A stretch of 29,010 nt of DNA from assembly GCA_023231445.1 (NCBI GenBank), contig JALNVF010000027.1, positions 1 through 29,010 on the forward strand. The letters are read 5' to 3'. Origin of the DNA: Treponema sp. GTDB taxonomy: Bacteria > Spirochaetota > Spirochaetia > Treponematales > Treponemataceae. Each line of letters opens with the position of its first letter. The first letter of the stretch is position 1. Below the pieces are notes generated by a model that was not told where the DNA came from, ran no database searches, and worked only from the letters and a program-made list of their open reading frames with translations. The translations under genes and the position numbers were made by a program. Below are positions 7,298 through 15,501 of the stretch, piece after piece.

Positions 7298-8329
7298 TCA
7301 AAACTGTTTCAGAAGTTCTTCAACGTCTTCCTTTTTCGTTGCCCAGCTTGTTGCAAGTCTGATGACAGTGTGCGCCTCATCATACCTTTCCCATGTACTG
7401 AATCCGACGGTACTTTCAAGCTGTTTGAGCTTTGTATCTTCAATAATAATAAACTGCTGATTTGTCGGTGAATCAAGATAAAAAGTATATCCTTTTTTCT
7501 GAAGACCGTTCCTGATTATCATTGCAGTTTCAATGGCATTGCGCGAGATTTTAAAGTACAGGTTATTACTGAACAGGGTGTCGAACTGTATTCCAAGAAT
7601 ACGTCCCTTTGCCGCGAGCGCGCCGTGCTGTTTAATGATTGTAAAGAAATGCGGAATCAGTTCTGGTTTTGTCACTACGACGGCCTCTCCGAACAGTGCA
7701 CCGACTTTGGTTCCTCCTATGTAGAATACATCGCAGAGCTGTGCAATTTTTTCGAGAGTTATGCCGGTATTGTCGGCGGCCAGTCCGTATCCGAGGCGTG
7801 CACCGTCAAGATACAGCGGAAGTTTATGAGAACGGCAGATTCTGCTCAGACTGGTTAATTCGTCACTTGTATACAGTGTGCCGTATTCCGTAGGATGTGA
7901 AATATATACCATGCCGGGGATAACTTCGTGGTCCCTGCTGCTGTCGTTGTTGAATAAATCAAGATATTTTGTAAGGTCTTCCGCGGTGATTTTACCGTTA
8001 TGCTGGGGAATTGCCAGTACTTTATGACCGGCCGCTTCAATCGCGCCTGCTTCGTGTACGTTGATATGCCCTGTCTGAGCAGCTACCACGCCTTCAAAGG
8101 TACGCAGCAGACCGTCGATGACGGTTGCGTTTGTCTGTGTTCCGCCTTCAAGAAACCAGACCCCTGCCTCCGGGCATCCGCATGCTGATCTGATTTTTGT
8201 CCGTGCAGCGTCACTATATTCATCAAGTCCGTAACCCGGCGTTTTTTCAAAATTCGTCTGAGTCAGCCGCTCAAGAATAAGCGGATGAGCACCTTCCAGA
8301 TAATCGCTTTCAAAATGAAGAACTGCCAT
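7298..8329 (-). CDS. ltaE: Low-specificity L-threonine aldolase (PLP-dependent)
   Basis: This is a 343-residue cytoplasmic enzyme that cleaves threonine or allo-threonine to glycine and acetaldehyde. Family features: FLEGGTQTN (59-67), the stacking region TGHINVHEAGA (86-96), LYLDGARLGYG with Asp175 contacting the pyridine nitrogen, and YIGGTKVGA with Lys208 as the Schiff-base lysine. Length is normal for the family, and the gene is complete. It lies downstream of putP on the same strand but has its own promoter close to the ATG and no ribosome site. It is convergent with the GH3 gene, with only 19 nt between them. Confidence 0.92.
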   Translation of the reverse strand: MAVLHFESDYLEGAHPLILERLTQTNFEKTPGYGLDEYSDAARTKIRSACGCPEAGVWFLEGGTQTNATVIDGLLRTFEGVVAAQTGHINVHEAGAIEAAGHKVLAIPQHNGKITAEDLTKYLDLFNNDSSRDHEVIPGMVYISHPTEYGTLYTSDELTSLSRICRSHKLPLYLDGARLGYGLAADNTGITLEKIAQLCDVFYIGGTKVGALFGEAVVVTKPELIPHFFTIIKQHGALAAKGRILGIQFDTLFSNNLYFKISRNAIETAMIIRNGLQKKGYTFYLDSPTNQQFIIIEDTKLKQLESTVGFSTWERYDEAHTVIRLATSWATKKEDVEELLKQF

Positions 8330-8339
8330 AATGACGATC

Positions 8340-8369
8340 AGTATAGCAAATCACTGCATGTTTGCACAA
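8340..8369 (-). promoter_or_regulatory. Extended -10 promoter of ltaE, near-leaderless
   Basis: On the minus strand TGCTATACT occupies 8348-8340; a partial -35, TTGTGC, lies 18 nt upstream (8369-8364). The -10 ends 10 nt before the ATG at 8329, predicting a leader of about 3-4 nt. No Shine-Dalgarno sequence is seen. Confidence 0.55.
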
Positions 8370-8397
8370 TAACAGGTCTGTTTTTGTATCGATAAAC

Positions 8398-8435
8398 ACT
8401 ATTCCGCCTCGGTATTTTTTTGCCGGCGGAATAGT
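8398..8435 (-). terminator. 11-bp dyad after putP (terminator-like, weak T tract)
   Basis: ACTATTCCGCC (8398-8408) pairs perfectly with GGCGGAATAGT (8425-8435). It starts 9 nt after the putP stop on the minus strand. The sequence after the stem (GTTTATCGATAC) is only modestly T-rich, so termination may be partial, leaving ltaE both read-through and its own promoter. Confidence 0.5.
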
Positions 8436-8443
8436 ATATTACA

Positions 8444-9940
8444 TTATGCCTGTTGTTTTAATCCTGCTTTATATGCGTCGAATTCAGCAAGCATTTCCAC
8501 ATTCTTGTTTTTATCCATGATGCTGAAAATTACCGCGAAAAGCAGACACATAATGAATCCGGGAATAATTTCATACATATTGAAAATACCGCCGTTCAGA
8601 TTATGCCATACGATAACGGTAATTCCGCCTGCTATGATACCTGCTATTGCCCCTTTATTAGTAGTTCCCCGCCAGAAAAGAGCGAGAAGAATAAGTGGTC
8701 CGAAGGTTGCTCCGAAACCAGCCCATGCATAACTTACAAGCTTAAAAATCGTACTGTGTTCGTTCATAGACATAAGGAATGCAATAAGCGCTATTGCAAG
8801 AACGGTAAGACGACTGATAATAACCATCTGTTTCTGCGAAAGATTCCGTTTAAGAATTGTTGAAACGAAATCTTCACTGAAAGCGGAAGCGGCTACGAGC
8901 AGTTGTGAATCAGCCGTACTCATGGCAGCTGCAAGAATGGCGCAGAGGAAAATACCTCCGATGAAAGCCGGATACATCTGCTTGATTGTTTCAATAATAA
9001 CTGTTTCCTGTGCACCTGCTGCAAGCGGCTGGTTCAGATACGCTTTTGCAAACGCCCCGATCATGAGTGCTCCGATAAAAGCAATTGTTACCCATATCAT
9101 TGCAATGCGGCGGGAAAGAGGAATGTCTTTGTCGCTTGTTACACCCATAAAGCGTACAAGGATATGCGGCATGCCGAAATAGCCCAGTCCCCAGCCGAGA
9201 GCGGAAATAATAGACATGATACCGAACCCTGTACCATCGTCGACAAACGGATTCAGAAACTGTGCGCCGAATAATGCAACCTTTGCATTTGCAGCAGCAG
9301 GTCCTCCTAAAACGGCGATCATAATAACTGTTGTAATTATTAATGCAACGAACATAAGCGTTCCCTGGATAAAATCCGTCGCACATACAGCAAGAAAACC
9401 GCCGGCCATTGTATATGCAAGAATTACTGCCATTCCTATGAGGACTGAAATGATATACGGAACACCGAATACGGAATTAATGAGTTTGCCGCATGCAACA
9501 AAGCCGCTCGCTGTATAAATAGTAAAGAAAATCAGAATAAAAATAACGGATATAAACGAAATCGTATGTGACTTATCTTTGAAACGGTTTGTAAGGAATT
9601 CCGGAATAGTAATTGAATTGCCGCAGGATTCCGTATATCTGCGCAGACGTTTTGCGACAAAAAACCAGTTAAGGTACGTACCGATTTCAAGACCGATTGC
9701 CGTCCAGAACGCTTCTTTAAGGCCGGTCAGATAAGCAACGCCCGGCAGTCCCATAAGCAGCCACCCCGACATATCTGACGCTTCAGCGCTGAGCGCTGTC
9801 ATCCATGGACCCACTTTACGTCCGCCCAGAAAGAAATCCTCCGATGAATTGTTTTTTTTCATGTACCGCAGACCGATGTAAATCATAAAGGCAAGGTACA
9901 GAACGAATGCGACAAGACGCGCAATCAGTGCTTCTGACAT
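8444..9940 (-). CDS. putP: Sodium/proline symporter (SSS family)
   Basis: This is a 498-residue inner-membrane protein. I start it at 9940 (MSEALIARLV) because GGAGG lies 10 nt upstream; a longer in-frame start adds only a hydrophilic extension. Family marks: SSEDFFLGGRKVGPW (about 33-47), ALSAEASDMSGWLLMGLPG, the Na+-site helix around GLGYFGMPHILVRFM, and STADSQLL. About 13 transmembrane helices are expected and hydrophobic segments are seen throughout. It imports proline with Na+ and fits the amino-acid-using character of the region. It has its own promoter within the 3' end of the upstream GNAT gene. Confidence 0.93.
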   Translation of the reverse strand: MSEALIARLVAFVLYLAFMIYIGLRYMKKNNSSEDFFLGGRKVGPWMTALSAEASDMSGWLLMGLPGVAYLTGLKEAFWTAIGLEIGTYLNWFFVAKRLRRYTESCGNSITIPEFLTNRFKDKSHTISFISVIFILIFFTIYTASGFVACGKLINSVFGVPYIISVLIGMAVILAYTMAGGFLAVCATDFIQGTLMFVALIITTVIMIAVLGGPAAANAKVALFGAQFLNPFVDDGTGFGIMSIISALGWGLGYFGMPHILVRFMGVTSDKDIPLSRRIAMIWVTIAFIGALMIGAFAKAYLNQPLAAGAQETVIIETIKQMYPAFIGGIFLCAILAAAMSTADSQLLVAASAFSEDFVSTILKRNLSQKQMVIISRLTVLAIALIAFLMSMNEHSTIFKLVSYAWAGFGATFGPLILLALFWRGTTNKGAIAGIIAGGITVIVWHNLNGGIFNMYEIIPGFIMCLLFAVIFSIMDKNKNVEMLAEFDAYKAGLKQQA

Positions 9941-9980
9941 TTTTAGGAGTCCTCCAGTTCTTAAGAATATATAATAAGTT

Positions 9981-10009
9981 ATTTTACGCGGATGTTTATA
10001 AATATGCAA
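9981..10009 (-). promoter_or_regulatory. Promoter of putP
   Basis: On the minus strand TTGCAT (10009-10004), a 17-nt spacer and TAAAAT (9986-9981). It overlaps the last codons of the GNAT gene. The leader would be about 35 nt and includes GGAGG. Confidence 0.55.
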
Positions 10010-10829
10010 TTACAAAACTGTCTGATTTTACAAATCCGAGCGAATTATACAACTGGCTGGCCGCTGCATTTGAATCTTTAACAAACAGAACCGGCCGTTT
10101 TTTTACCGTATAGATTTTATGTACGAGTGTACTGACCAGCAGTGCTGCATAATGGTGCCTTCTGTATCCGGGATCGGTATATACACCGCCTATTTGTATA
10201 TAATTAATTCCGATGGCGTTTGTGTTCGCCTTTGCAACGAAAGCTCCCCTGTTCGTCTGGAGAGACAGTACGTACTCAGTACGGAGCGTGTGCTCAAGAT
10301 TCTGCAGGACGACAGAAGCAGAAAAAGTTCTGCATACCGGAAGTACTTCTTCTTTTTCATAGGCGCTTTGAAGACTCATGAGTGTGTCTGCATCTTTTTC
10401 GTGACAGTGCACTATACGCCAGCCCTGCGGCAGTATGACTGCCCGGAATTTTTCCTGCGGCTGCGTCATGAGTGTATAATGATTGACTGCGGCCGGCTGT
10501 ATGCCGTCGGATGCAAGAATCCGCAAGATGAATTCAGTCCCGTATTTTTCTCCGTTTATGCAGGCTGCTTTTCTGCCGTGGAGAAAGGCCCTGAGTTCCG
10601 GCTCGATCAGAGCTGATTTTTCTGCGTTTCCGGCATCGGGCAGGCAGTGAAGAATAGTTCGCTTTGCTCCGATGACGCCGGACACATTCCCGCAATCGTC
10701 TTCAAGTGCAAAAATATCGTCCGCCTTCCGCCGTATATTTTCGGTAAGCGCCGCGCACGCTGCTTCATGAGGCGTAATAAAAGCGAGGACCTGCTGACGG
10801 TTCAAGTCATCGACAGGAACAAACTGCAT
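9996..10829 (-). CDS. GNAT-family N-acetyltransferase-like protein
   Basis: This is a 277-residue protein. The N-terminal 130 residues have no motif I recognise. Residues about 195-277 form a GNAT fold: RGAFVAKANTNA, a beta strand with IQIGGVYTDP, then GYRRHHYAALLVSTLV, the acetyl-CoA pyrophosphate loop and helix. The loop reads RRHHYA rather than the usual R-x-x-G-x-G/A, so cofactor binding may be altered. The end, LYNSLGFVKSDSF, is the typical GNAT tail. The start is 2 nt after the UPF0210 stop, so the two are co-translated; the acceptor substrate is unknown. Confidence 0.8.
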   Translation of the reverse strand: MQFVPVDDLNRQQVLAFITPHEAACAALTENIRRKADDIFALEDDCGNVSGVIGAKRTILHCLPDAGNAEKSALIEPELRAFLHGRKAACINGEKYGTEFILRILASDGIQPAAVNHYTLMTQPQEKFRAVILPQGWRIVHCHEKDADTLMSLQSAYEKEEVLPVCRTFSASVVLQNLEHTLRTEYVLSLQTNRGAFVAKANTNAIGINYIQIGGVYTDPGYRRHHYAALLVSTLVHKIYTVKKRPVLFVKDSNAAASQLYNSLGFVKSDSFVIAYL

Positions 10830-10831
10830 TG

Positions 10832-12193
10832 TTAATTTCTGAAACTGTGAATGGGGGCCGGGATTCTTCCGCCTCTGTTAATAAATTCGGCACAGCCGAA
10901 TTTATTAACAGCCATAACGGGAGTTCCTCCGAGTAATCCGCCGAATTCGGCCCAGTCTCCTTCCTTTTTCCCGGGAACGGGAATAAGACGGACTGCAGTC
11001 GTTTTATTGTTGACCATACCTATAGCAAGTTCGTCGGCCATAATACCGCTGATTGTAGTTGCAGGCGTGTCTCCCGGAATTGCTATCATGTCCAGACCAA
11101 CGGAGCAGACTGTCGTCATTGCTTCAAGTTTTTCAAGACAGATTGAATGTTGCTTTACGGCGTTTATCATTCCTTCGTCTTCAGAAACAGGTATGAATGC
11201 CCCTGACAGACCTCCTACTCTTGTACTGGCCATGACTCCGCCTTTTTTTACCATATCGGTAAGCATTGCAAGTGCGGCAGTCGTCCCCGGTCCTCCGGCA
11301 CCTTCAATTCCGCATTCCTCAAGAATGCGCGCAACAGAATCTCCCACAGCAGGAGTAGGGGCAAGGGACAGATCAAGAATGCCGAAGTCGACCCCCAGGC
11401 GGTGTGCCGCTTCCGTTCCGACGAGCTGTCCCATCCGTGAGACTTTAAAAGCCATTTTTTTTATACCGTCTGCAAGTTCATCTATGGGTTTGCCTTTATA
11501 TTCTTTTGCAGCAGCGAGAATAACGCCCGGTCCTGAAACACCGACGTTCAGTACGGCATCTCCTTCTCCCGGTCCATGGAAAGCGCCGGCCATAAACGGA
11601 TTATCTTCGGGTGCGTTGCAGAAAACAACAAGTTTAGCACAGCCTAGTCCGTCTTTATCTTTCGTACATTCAGCTGTCTGCTTTACGATTTCTCCCATAA
11701 GTTTTACGGCATCCATATTGATGCCGTTTTTTGTCGTTCCCAGATTGACGGATGAACAAACCCTGTCGGTAACGGAAAGTGCTTCCGGAATGGAAGCAAT
11801 GAGTGTTTTGTCTCCGGGGGTCATACCTTTCTGCACAAGCGCGGAAAATCCGCCGACGAAGTCGATATTCAGTTCCTTTGCTATTTTATCCAGCATCCGG
11901 GCCCACGGTACGTAGCTTGATTCTCCGCTGGATTCCGCAACCATGGCGATCGGAGTAACGGAAATACGTTTATTTATTATGGGGACACCGAATTCCGTTT
12001 CTATATCCCTGCCGGTCTGTACAAGCTTTCCGGCATATCTCATGATTTTGTCGTACATCCGCTGGCGTCCTTTTTCACCGTCTTCGCATGCACAGTCGCG
12101 GAGTGAAATTCCCATAGTTATAGCGCGGATATCAAGTTTCTGCCGCATGAACATATTTACTGTTTCTTCAATTTCGACCGGAGAAAATATCAT
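10832..12193 (-). CDS. UPF0210 / DUF711 (PFL-like) protein
   Basis: This is a 453-residue cytoplasmic protein, full length for the DUF711/UPF0210 family, which is structurally related to glycyl-radical enzymes but of unproven function. Recognisable stretches are [14 protein letters not shown] near the start, [66 protein letters not shown] and [12 protein letters not shown]. The start at 12193 is backed by AGAGG 5 nt upstream. In many genomes a small ACT-domain protein is encoded just upstream; here the upstream neighbour is a GH18 gene, so that partner is missing locally. It is followed by the GNAT gene after 2 nt. Confidence 0.92.
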   Translation of the reverse strand: MIFSPVEIEETVNMFMRQKLDIRAITMGISLRDCACEDGEKGRQRMYDKIMRYAGKLVQTGRDIETEFGVPIINKRISVTPIAMVAESSGESSYVPWARMLDKIAKELNIDFVGGFSALVQKGMTPGDKTLIASIPEALSVTDRVCSSVNLGTTKNGINMDAVKLMGEIVKQTAECTKDKDGLGCAKLVVFCNAPEDNPFMAGAFHGPGEGDAVLNVGVSGPGVILAAAKEYKGKPIDELADGIKKMAFKVSRMGQLVGTEAAHRLGVDFGILDLSLAPTPAVGDSVARILEECGIEGAGGPGTTAALAMLTDMVKKGGVMASTRVGGLSGAFIPVSEDEGMINAVKQHSICLEKLEAMTTVCSVGLDMIAIPGDTPATTISGIMADELAIGMVNNKTTAVRLIPVPGKKEGDWAEFGGLLGGTPVMAVNKFGCAEFINRGGRIPAPIHSFRN

Positions 12194-12229
12194 ACAAACC
12201 TCTGTTTTCTGATAATAAACTAAGTGCTT

Positions 12230-12258
12230 ATTGTAATGAAATAAAGTGCGCAGTGCAA
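12230..12258 (-). promoter_or_regulatory. Promoter of the UPF0210-GNAT operon
   Basis: On the minus strand TTGCAC (12258-12253), a 17-nt spacer and TACAAT (12235-12230). The predicted start is near 12223, giving a leader of about 30 nt with AGAGG before the ATG. Confidence 0.65.
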
Positions 12259-12262
12259 ATGA

Positions 12263-13330
12263 TTACCGGCTGCCGCTGACTGCTATCCAGTTCCAGAATA
12301 CCGGATCTTCCTGATTAAGACACCAGAACGATACGTTTTCTATATTTTTATCAGCATACATACGACATTTCTGCAGCAGAGAAAAGGCATCGTCGAAATA
12401 GCCTGTTACATTTACTGCTGCAGAATATTCAACTTTGGCAATACCATCACTTTCCCTGGTGATTGAAGTAACACCGCTGTTTATCAGACGTCTGTTAAGG
12501 GTCCTGTACCGCCATGCGCCGGCGTAATTTTCATCTGTCCATGTTCTTCCGTAAAAAGGAAGTCCCATGATGATTTTTTCAGGCGGAATTGCCGTAAGTG
12601 CATAACCGGCAACATCGGCACACCAGCTGAGTGACGCAACCGGTCCCGGTCTGCTTTTGCTCCAGTGTTCGTCGTATGCCATAATGATGACTCTGTCCGC
12701 TGTCTTTCCTATTTCCGTATAGGGAAATAGATCGTCGGAAATTGTCCGTGTACGGGCCGGAACGCAGACTGTATATGTTTTTCCGGGAAGCTTTTTCTTC
12801 ATGTCGCCGAGAAATGAAAGAAAATTATTACGGTCGCGGGCAGAAATGTATTCCATATCGATAACAAGACCGTCGTATTGTACTGCTGCTGCCGTAAGTT
12901 CGTCTTCAAGTTTTTCCCGTATATGGTACTGCGGATCAAGACAAAAATGGACAAGCGCTCTGTTGTCGCAGCTGAACACAAGATGAACTCTTCCTGCAAA
13001 CGGCAGAAGCTTACTTCTGTCGGGAATTTCATCAAGGTTGCCATAGTTGTCTATAACCGACGAAAAGAATGCAATATCTGTTACAGGAACGTCGAAGTCA
13101 AGATCGTCCATAGAATGCTGCATAACAAAGCCCCATACCTCATTAAAAACAACAGGCTCCCCTGTAAGCGGTTCTCTTCTGTATGCGGCTCCGTCGTTTT
13201 CTGCAAGAATTGCAGCGGTTTTTTCATCGGGAGTCTGTTCTGCGGTATCCATATCTTTTTTTCCGTTTGCAGTTACCGGAAAGAGCATAAAAAGCAGAAT
13301 AAGAAAAAAAACAATTCCTTTATTGTTCAT
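12263..13330 (-). CDS. Exported glycoside hydrolase family 18 protein (chitinase/YaaH-like)
   Basis: This is a 355-residue protein with an N-terminal signal (NKGIVFFLILLFMLFP, cleavage near TANG). The GH18 active-site motif is DGLVIDME (153-160), matching DGxxIDxE, with Glu160 as the predicted proton donor; VIIMAYDEHW is the conserved MAYD strand, and MGLPFYGRTW and the final SFWCLNQED fit the barrel. No LysM or chitin-binding domain is present. The likely substrate is a beta-1,4-GlcNAc polymer or peptidoglycan. It lies 34 nt after the ABC ATPase stop and is presumably co-transcribed. The AGGAG is unusually far (13 nt) from the ATG; see the small upstream ORF. Confidence 0.85.
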   Translation of the reverse strand: MNNKGIVFFLILLFMLFPVTANGKKDMDTAEQTPDEKTAAILAENDGAAYRREPLTGEPVVFNEVWGFVMQHSMDDLDFDVPVTDIAFFSSVIDNYGNLDEIPDRSKLLPFAGRVHLVFSCDNRALVHFCLDPQYHIREKLEDELTAAAVQYDGLVIDMEYISARDRNNFLSFLGDMKKKLPGKTYTVCVPARTRTISDDLFPYTEIGKTADRVIIMAYDEHWSKSRPGPVASLSWCADVAGYALTAIPPEKIIMGLPFYGRTWTDENYAGAWRYRTLNRRLINSGVTSITRESDGIAKVEYSAAVNVTGYFDDAFSLLQKCRMYADKNIENVSFWCLNQEDPVFWNWIAVSGSR

Positions 13331-13343
13331 TATACGGTTTCAT
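13320..13343 (-). other. Seven-codon upstream ORF overlapping the GH18 start
   Basis: An ATG at 13343, only 2 nt after AGGAG, opens a seven-codon frame (MKPYNEQ) that stops with TAA at 13320, 8 nt inside the GH18 gene. The GH18 ATG itself is 13 nt from the AGGAG. This geometry would allow re-initiation or coupling. It is short and may be chance. Confidence 0.25.
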
Positions 13344-13364
13344 CTCCTGTAAAAAAGTATGCCG

Positions 13365-14996
13365 TTATACTGTCAGTATTTCATACATTGGTGTTTTGCC
13401 CGGATGCAGTTCAAGTATGTGTTTTTCACAGGGCAGCACTTCGTCACTTTCATGCGTTACATGAAGCAGTGTTGTTGTACCGCTTGATGCGATAGTTTCA
13501 AGCAGATCAAGAATCTTCTGCCGGTAGTTTTCATCAAGGCCGTGGCATGGTTCGTCAAGAATCAGTACCGGCGGACATTTTACCGCCGCACGCAGGATAA
13601 GAACGGCGCGCTGTTCGCCATAACTCAAATTCCCGAACGATTCATTCTCTCTGCCTGAAAAGCCTCCGAGCGTAAGCCATTTATCTGCAGCTGCAGTTTC
13701 AACGTCGGTTGCCTGATCATACAGTCCGATTGAATCCCGGAATCCTGATATTATCACGTTGCGGAGGCTTGTTCCTCCGAGCATGCGGTACTCAACATGA
13801 AGCCGGTAAGACACAATACCGAGTTTCGCTTTTATTTCCCACATGGTTTCGCCTGTTCCGCGTTTTTTACCGAACATGTATATATCGTTTGAGTAGACCT
13901 GCATATTGTCGCCGGTTATCAGTTCAAGGAAAGTTGTTTTTCCTGATCCGTTCGGTCCGCGTATGAGCCAGTGCTCTCCTTTATGCAGTGTCCAGCTGAA
14001 GTCAGCAAGCACGGTATGGTCGTCCCAGCCAACGTTTACATGGTGCATCTCGATAAGTTTTTCAGCCGTATATGTATCTTTCGTATCATTATTGATGATT
14101 TCTGTTTCTTTCTGTAGTCCTGTAATCTGTTCTTCAAATGCGGCTTTATCCGATTCGCGTGTTTTTGCACTTTCGGCTTCGCGCCGGCTGATTATCTGCT
14201 CGTAATCCTTTCGTGTTCCGCGGAATGATATTTTATTTTCACGGAATTCAAGCACATGTGTGACCGCATCGGGAATTTCATAGTACCGTTCCATCCCGAG
14301 TATGATATGCGGATAGGTAAAGTCTGTTTCGCCTTCAGACAGCTGTTTTTTAGTAATTGTGCTGAAGAAATCGAGAAGTATAGCCCTGCTGTCAACATCG
14401 AGTCCGGCGAAAGGATCGCTCAGTATAAGCAGTTTTTTGCCCGATATGAGTGCTCTGGCCAGAAGCGTACGTCGTATTTCTCCCGTTGACATGTATTTTA
14501 TACCGCGGTCCAGGATTTTTTCAACGCCGCAGAGTCTGACTGCCGGATATGTTTCAATCCGTTTTACTATTTCAGGAAGAGGCTGACCTTTTTTGAGCGG
14601 ACCTGTAAGCGGTTCTGCTATGAAGATACGGCCTGTTCTTCCGATATCAACTCCTCCTTCTATATATTCACTTTCATCATTGTCGCGTTCTTCCTGAATG
14701 AGTGCCGCAGCCCTTTCGAGAGAGACAATTTCCACGGAATCATCAAAAACAGAAGAAAAAAGCGGTACCTGCTTATCTTCAGTTTTTTCAGAAGGCTGGT
14801 CCGGTATATCCGGGGTAATTGAAAACTTACCTGCAAGCGCCGAGAGAAAAGAAGCTTTTCCGCCGCCGTTCGGACCTATAACGAGCCATGCCTCGCCGGT
14901 ATGCATAGTCCATGAAATATTGTCAACAAGTGTGCGTTTTGCGTCTTCTATACGGCAGCTGTTTATTGTAATAAGATGATTTTGTATAGTTTTCAT
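13365..14996 (-). CDS. ModF-like ABC protein with two nucleotide-binding domains, the first degenerate
   Basis: This is a 543-residue soluble ABC protein with two ATPase domains and no membrane segment. Domain 2 (about 312-543) is canonical: GPNGSGKTT (347-355), LSYGEQ (457-462), LILDEP (478-483) and H-loop His515. Domain 1 (about 1-270) is altered at every key site: Walker A GPNGGGKA (41-48, Ala replaces Ser/Thr), signature MSTGE, Walker B LLILSDP (189-195, Ser for Asp and Asp for Glu), and Glu at the H-loop (GMERYYEIP). Architecture and the STGE signature match ModF/PhrA proteins, whose function is unclear and which lie outside the modABC transporter itself. No molybdate genes are nearby. 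The GH18 gene follows in the same operon. Confidence 0.85.
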   Translation of the reverse strand: MKTIQNHLITINSCRIEDAKRTLVDNISWTMHTGEAWLVIGPNGGGKASFLSALAGKFSITPDIPDQPSEKTEDKQVPLFSSVFDDSVEIVSLERAAALIQEERDNDESEYIEGGVDIGRTGRIFIAEPLTGPLKKGQPLPEIVKRIETYPAVRLCGVEKILDRGIKYMSTGEIRRTLLARALISGKKLLILSDPFAGLDVDSRAILLDFFSTITKKQLSEGETDFTYPHIILGMERYYEIPDAVTHVLEFRENKISFRGTRKDYEQIISRREAESAKTRESDKAAFEEQITGLQKETEIINNDTKDTYTAEKLIEMHHVNVGWDDHTVLADFSWTLHKGEHWLIRGPNGSGKTTFLELITGDNMQVYSNDIYMFGKKRGTGETMWEIKAKLGIVSYRLHVEYRMLGGTSLRNVIISGFRDSIGLYDQATDVETAAADKWLTLGGFSGRENESFGNLSYGEQRAVLILRAAVKCPPVLILDEPCHGLDENYRQKILDLLETIASSGTTTLLHVTHESDEVLPCEKHILELHPGKTPMYEILTV

Positions 14997-15002
14997 ATAC
15001 CG

Positions 15003-15031
15003 ACTATATCATAAATACTGCAGTGTGTTTA
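15003..15031 (-). promoter_or_regulatory. Promoter of the modF-like gene, predicting a leaderless mRNA
   Basis: On the minus strand TAAACA (15031-15026), 17-nt spacer, TATAGT (15008-15003) with an extended -10 TGA. Only 6 nt separate the -10 from the ATG at 14996, so transcription should start at or next to the A of the ATG. There is no ribosome site. Confidence 0.6.
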
Positions 15032-15044
15032 GCTTTTATAATTT

Positions 15045-15290
15045 TCAGTTTTTTACAGGAATTACAATCCGTACGGGGAACTGGCTGGCAATAAAAAACT
15101 GTCCGGGATCACAGGAGGAGTAGTATATTGATCCCGGACAATACCTGTTTTTAAACATTACGGAAGACAGATTATATTTTTCCGTATCACTGCTGATCTG
15201 TCCCAGGACAATTATGCCGTCTACTTTTTTGTCTTCAATCATATGAGGCATGATAAGGTCAAATTCATTTTCACTGCTCAGCTGCTCCAT
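15045..15290 (-). pseudogene. Possible remnant of a LacI-type regulator (81 codons)
   Basis: The frame contains LIMPHMIEDKKVDGIIVLGQIS, about where LacI-type regulators enter their effector domain, but it has no helix-turn-helix and no effector-domain continuation: the rest reads without resemblance. A strong minus-strand terminator (15092-15140) lies inside the frame before its stop, so a full product is unlikely. I read it as a decayed fragment, or a chance frame over a short RNA. The 15032-15501 stretch otherwise holds the terminator, an operator-like dyad and the importer leader. Confidence 0.35.
15092..15140 (-). terminator. Strong minus-strand terminator in the modF/importer intergenic region
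   Basis: A perfect 12-bp stem (TGTCCGGGATCA at 15100-15111 with TGATCCCGGACA at 15129-15140) has a 17-nt loop. On the minus strand it is followed by GTTTTTTATT. It ends a transcript that must start upstream (above 15140) on the minus strand. Confidence 0.75.
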
Positions 15291-15314
15291 AATACAATAA
15301 TAATTCTGTATTAT
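15289..15314. promoter_or_regulatory. Operator-like inverted repeat
   Basis: ATAATACA (15289-15296) and TGTATTAT (15307-15314) are perfect inverted copies separated by 10 nt, one helical turn, the layout of a dimeric repressor site. It overlaps the start of the LacI-like remnant and lies 56 nt upstream of the importer -35. Confidence 0.4.
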
Positions 15315-15369
15315 TATTTAAGTAAGAAAAAACAATAAAATTAAGTAAACCTCGATTAACTTTTGAGAC

Positions 15370-15398
15370 TTGACATGATACCTTATACTATATAGTAT
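15370..15398 (+). promoter_or_regulatory. Promoter of the importer binding-protein gene, with palindrome over the -10
   Basis: Consensus TTGACA (15370-15375), 17-nt spacer and TAGTAT (15393-15398). A perfect 14-bp palindrome, ATACTATATAGTAT (15385-15398), covers the -10 and could be an operator. The predicted leader of about 97 nt holds three small hairpins: GTTACT/AGTAAC at 15402-15419, TCTGTAT/ATACAGA at 15425-15455 and ACCTGCC/GGCAGGT at 15465-15481. Confidence 0.65.
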
Positions 15399-15501
15399 TG
15401 TGTTACTGTTTGTAGTAACTAATGTCTGTATATCAGCTGTGCCTGTTAATACAGATAAAAATATACCTGCCGGAGGCAGGTGCGGTAACAGGAGTAAATT
15501 T

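Noticed and set aside
7285..7301. A 6-bp hairpin between the GH3 and ltaE genes as a shared terminator
   Set aside because: The stem TTGAGA/TCTCAA is short and AT-rich, overlaps the ltaE stop, and has no T run on either strand.
10851..11915. A 354-codon open frame on the plus strand
   Set aside because: It lies fully antisense to the well-supported UPF0210 gene, and its product is Pro/Ser/Ile-rich with no recognisable domain.
15399..15501. A T-box or known riboswitch before the importer gene
   Set aside because: The leader is short and lacks the conserved T-box bulge sequence and an intrinsic terminator.
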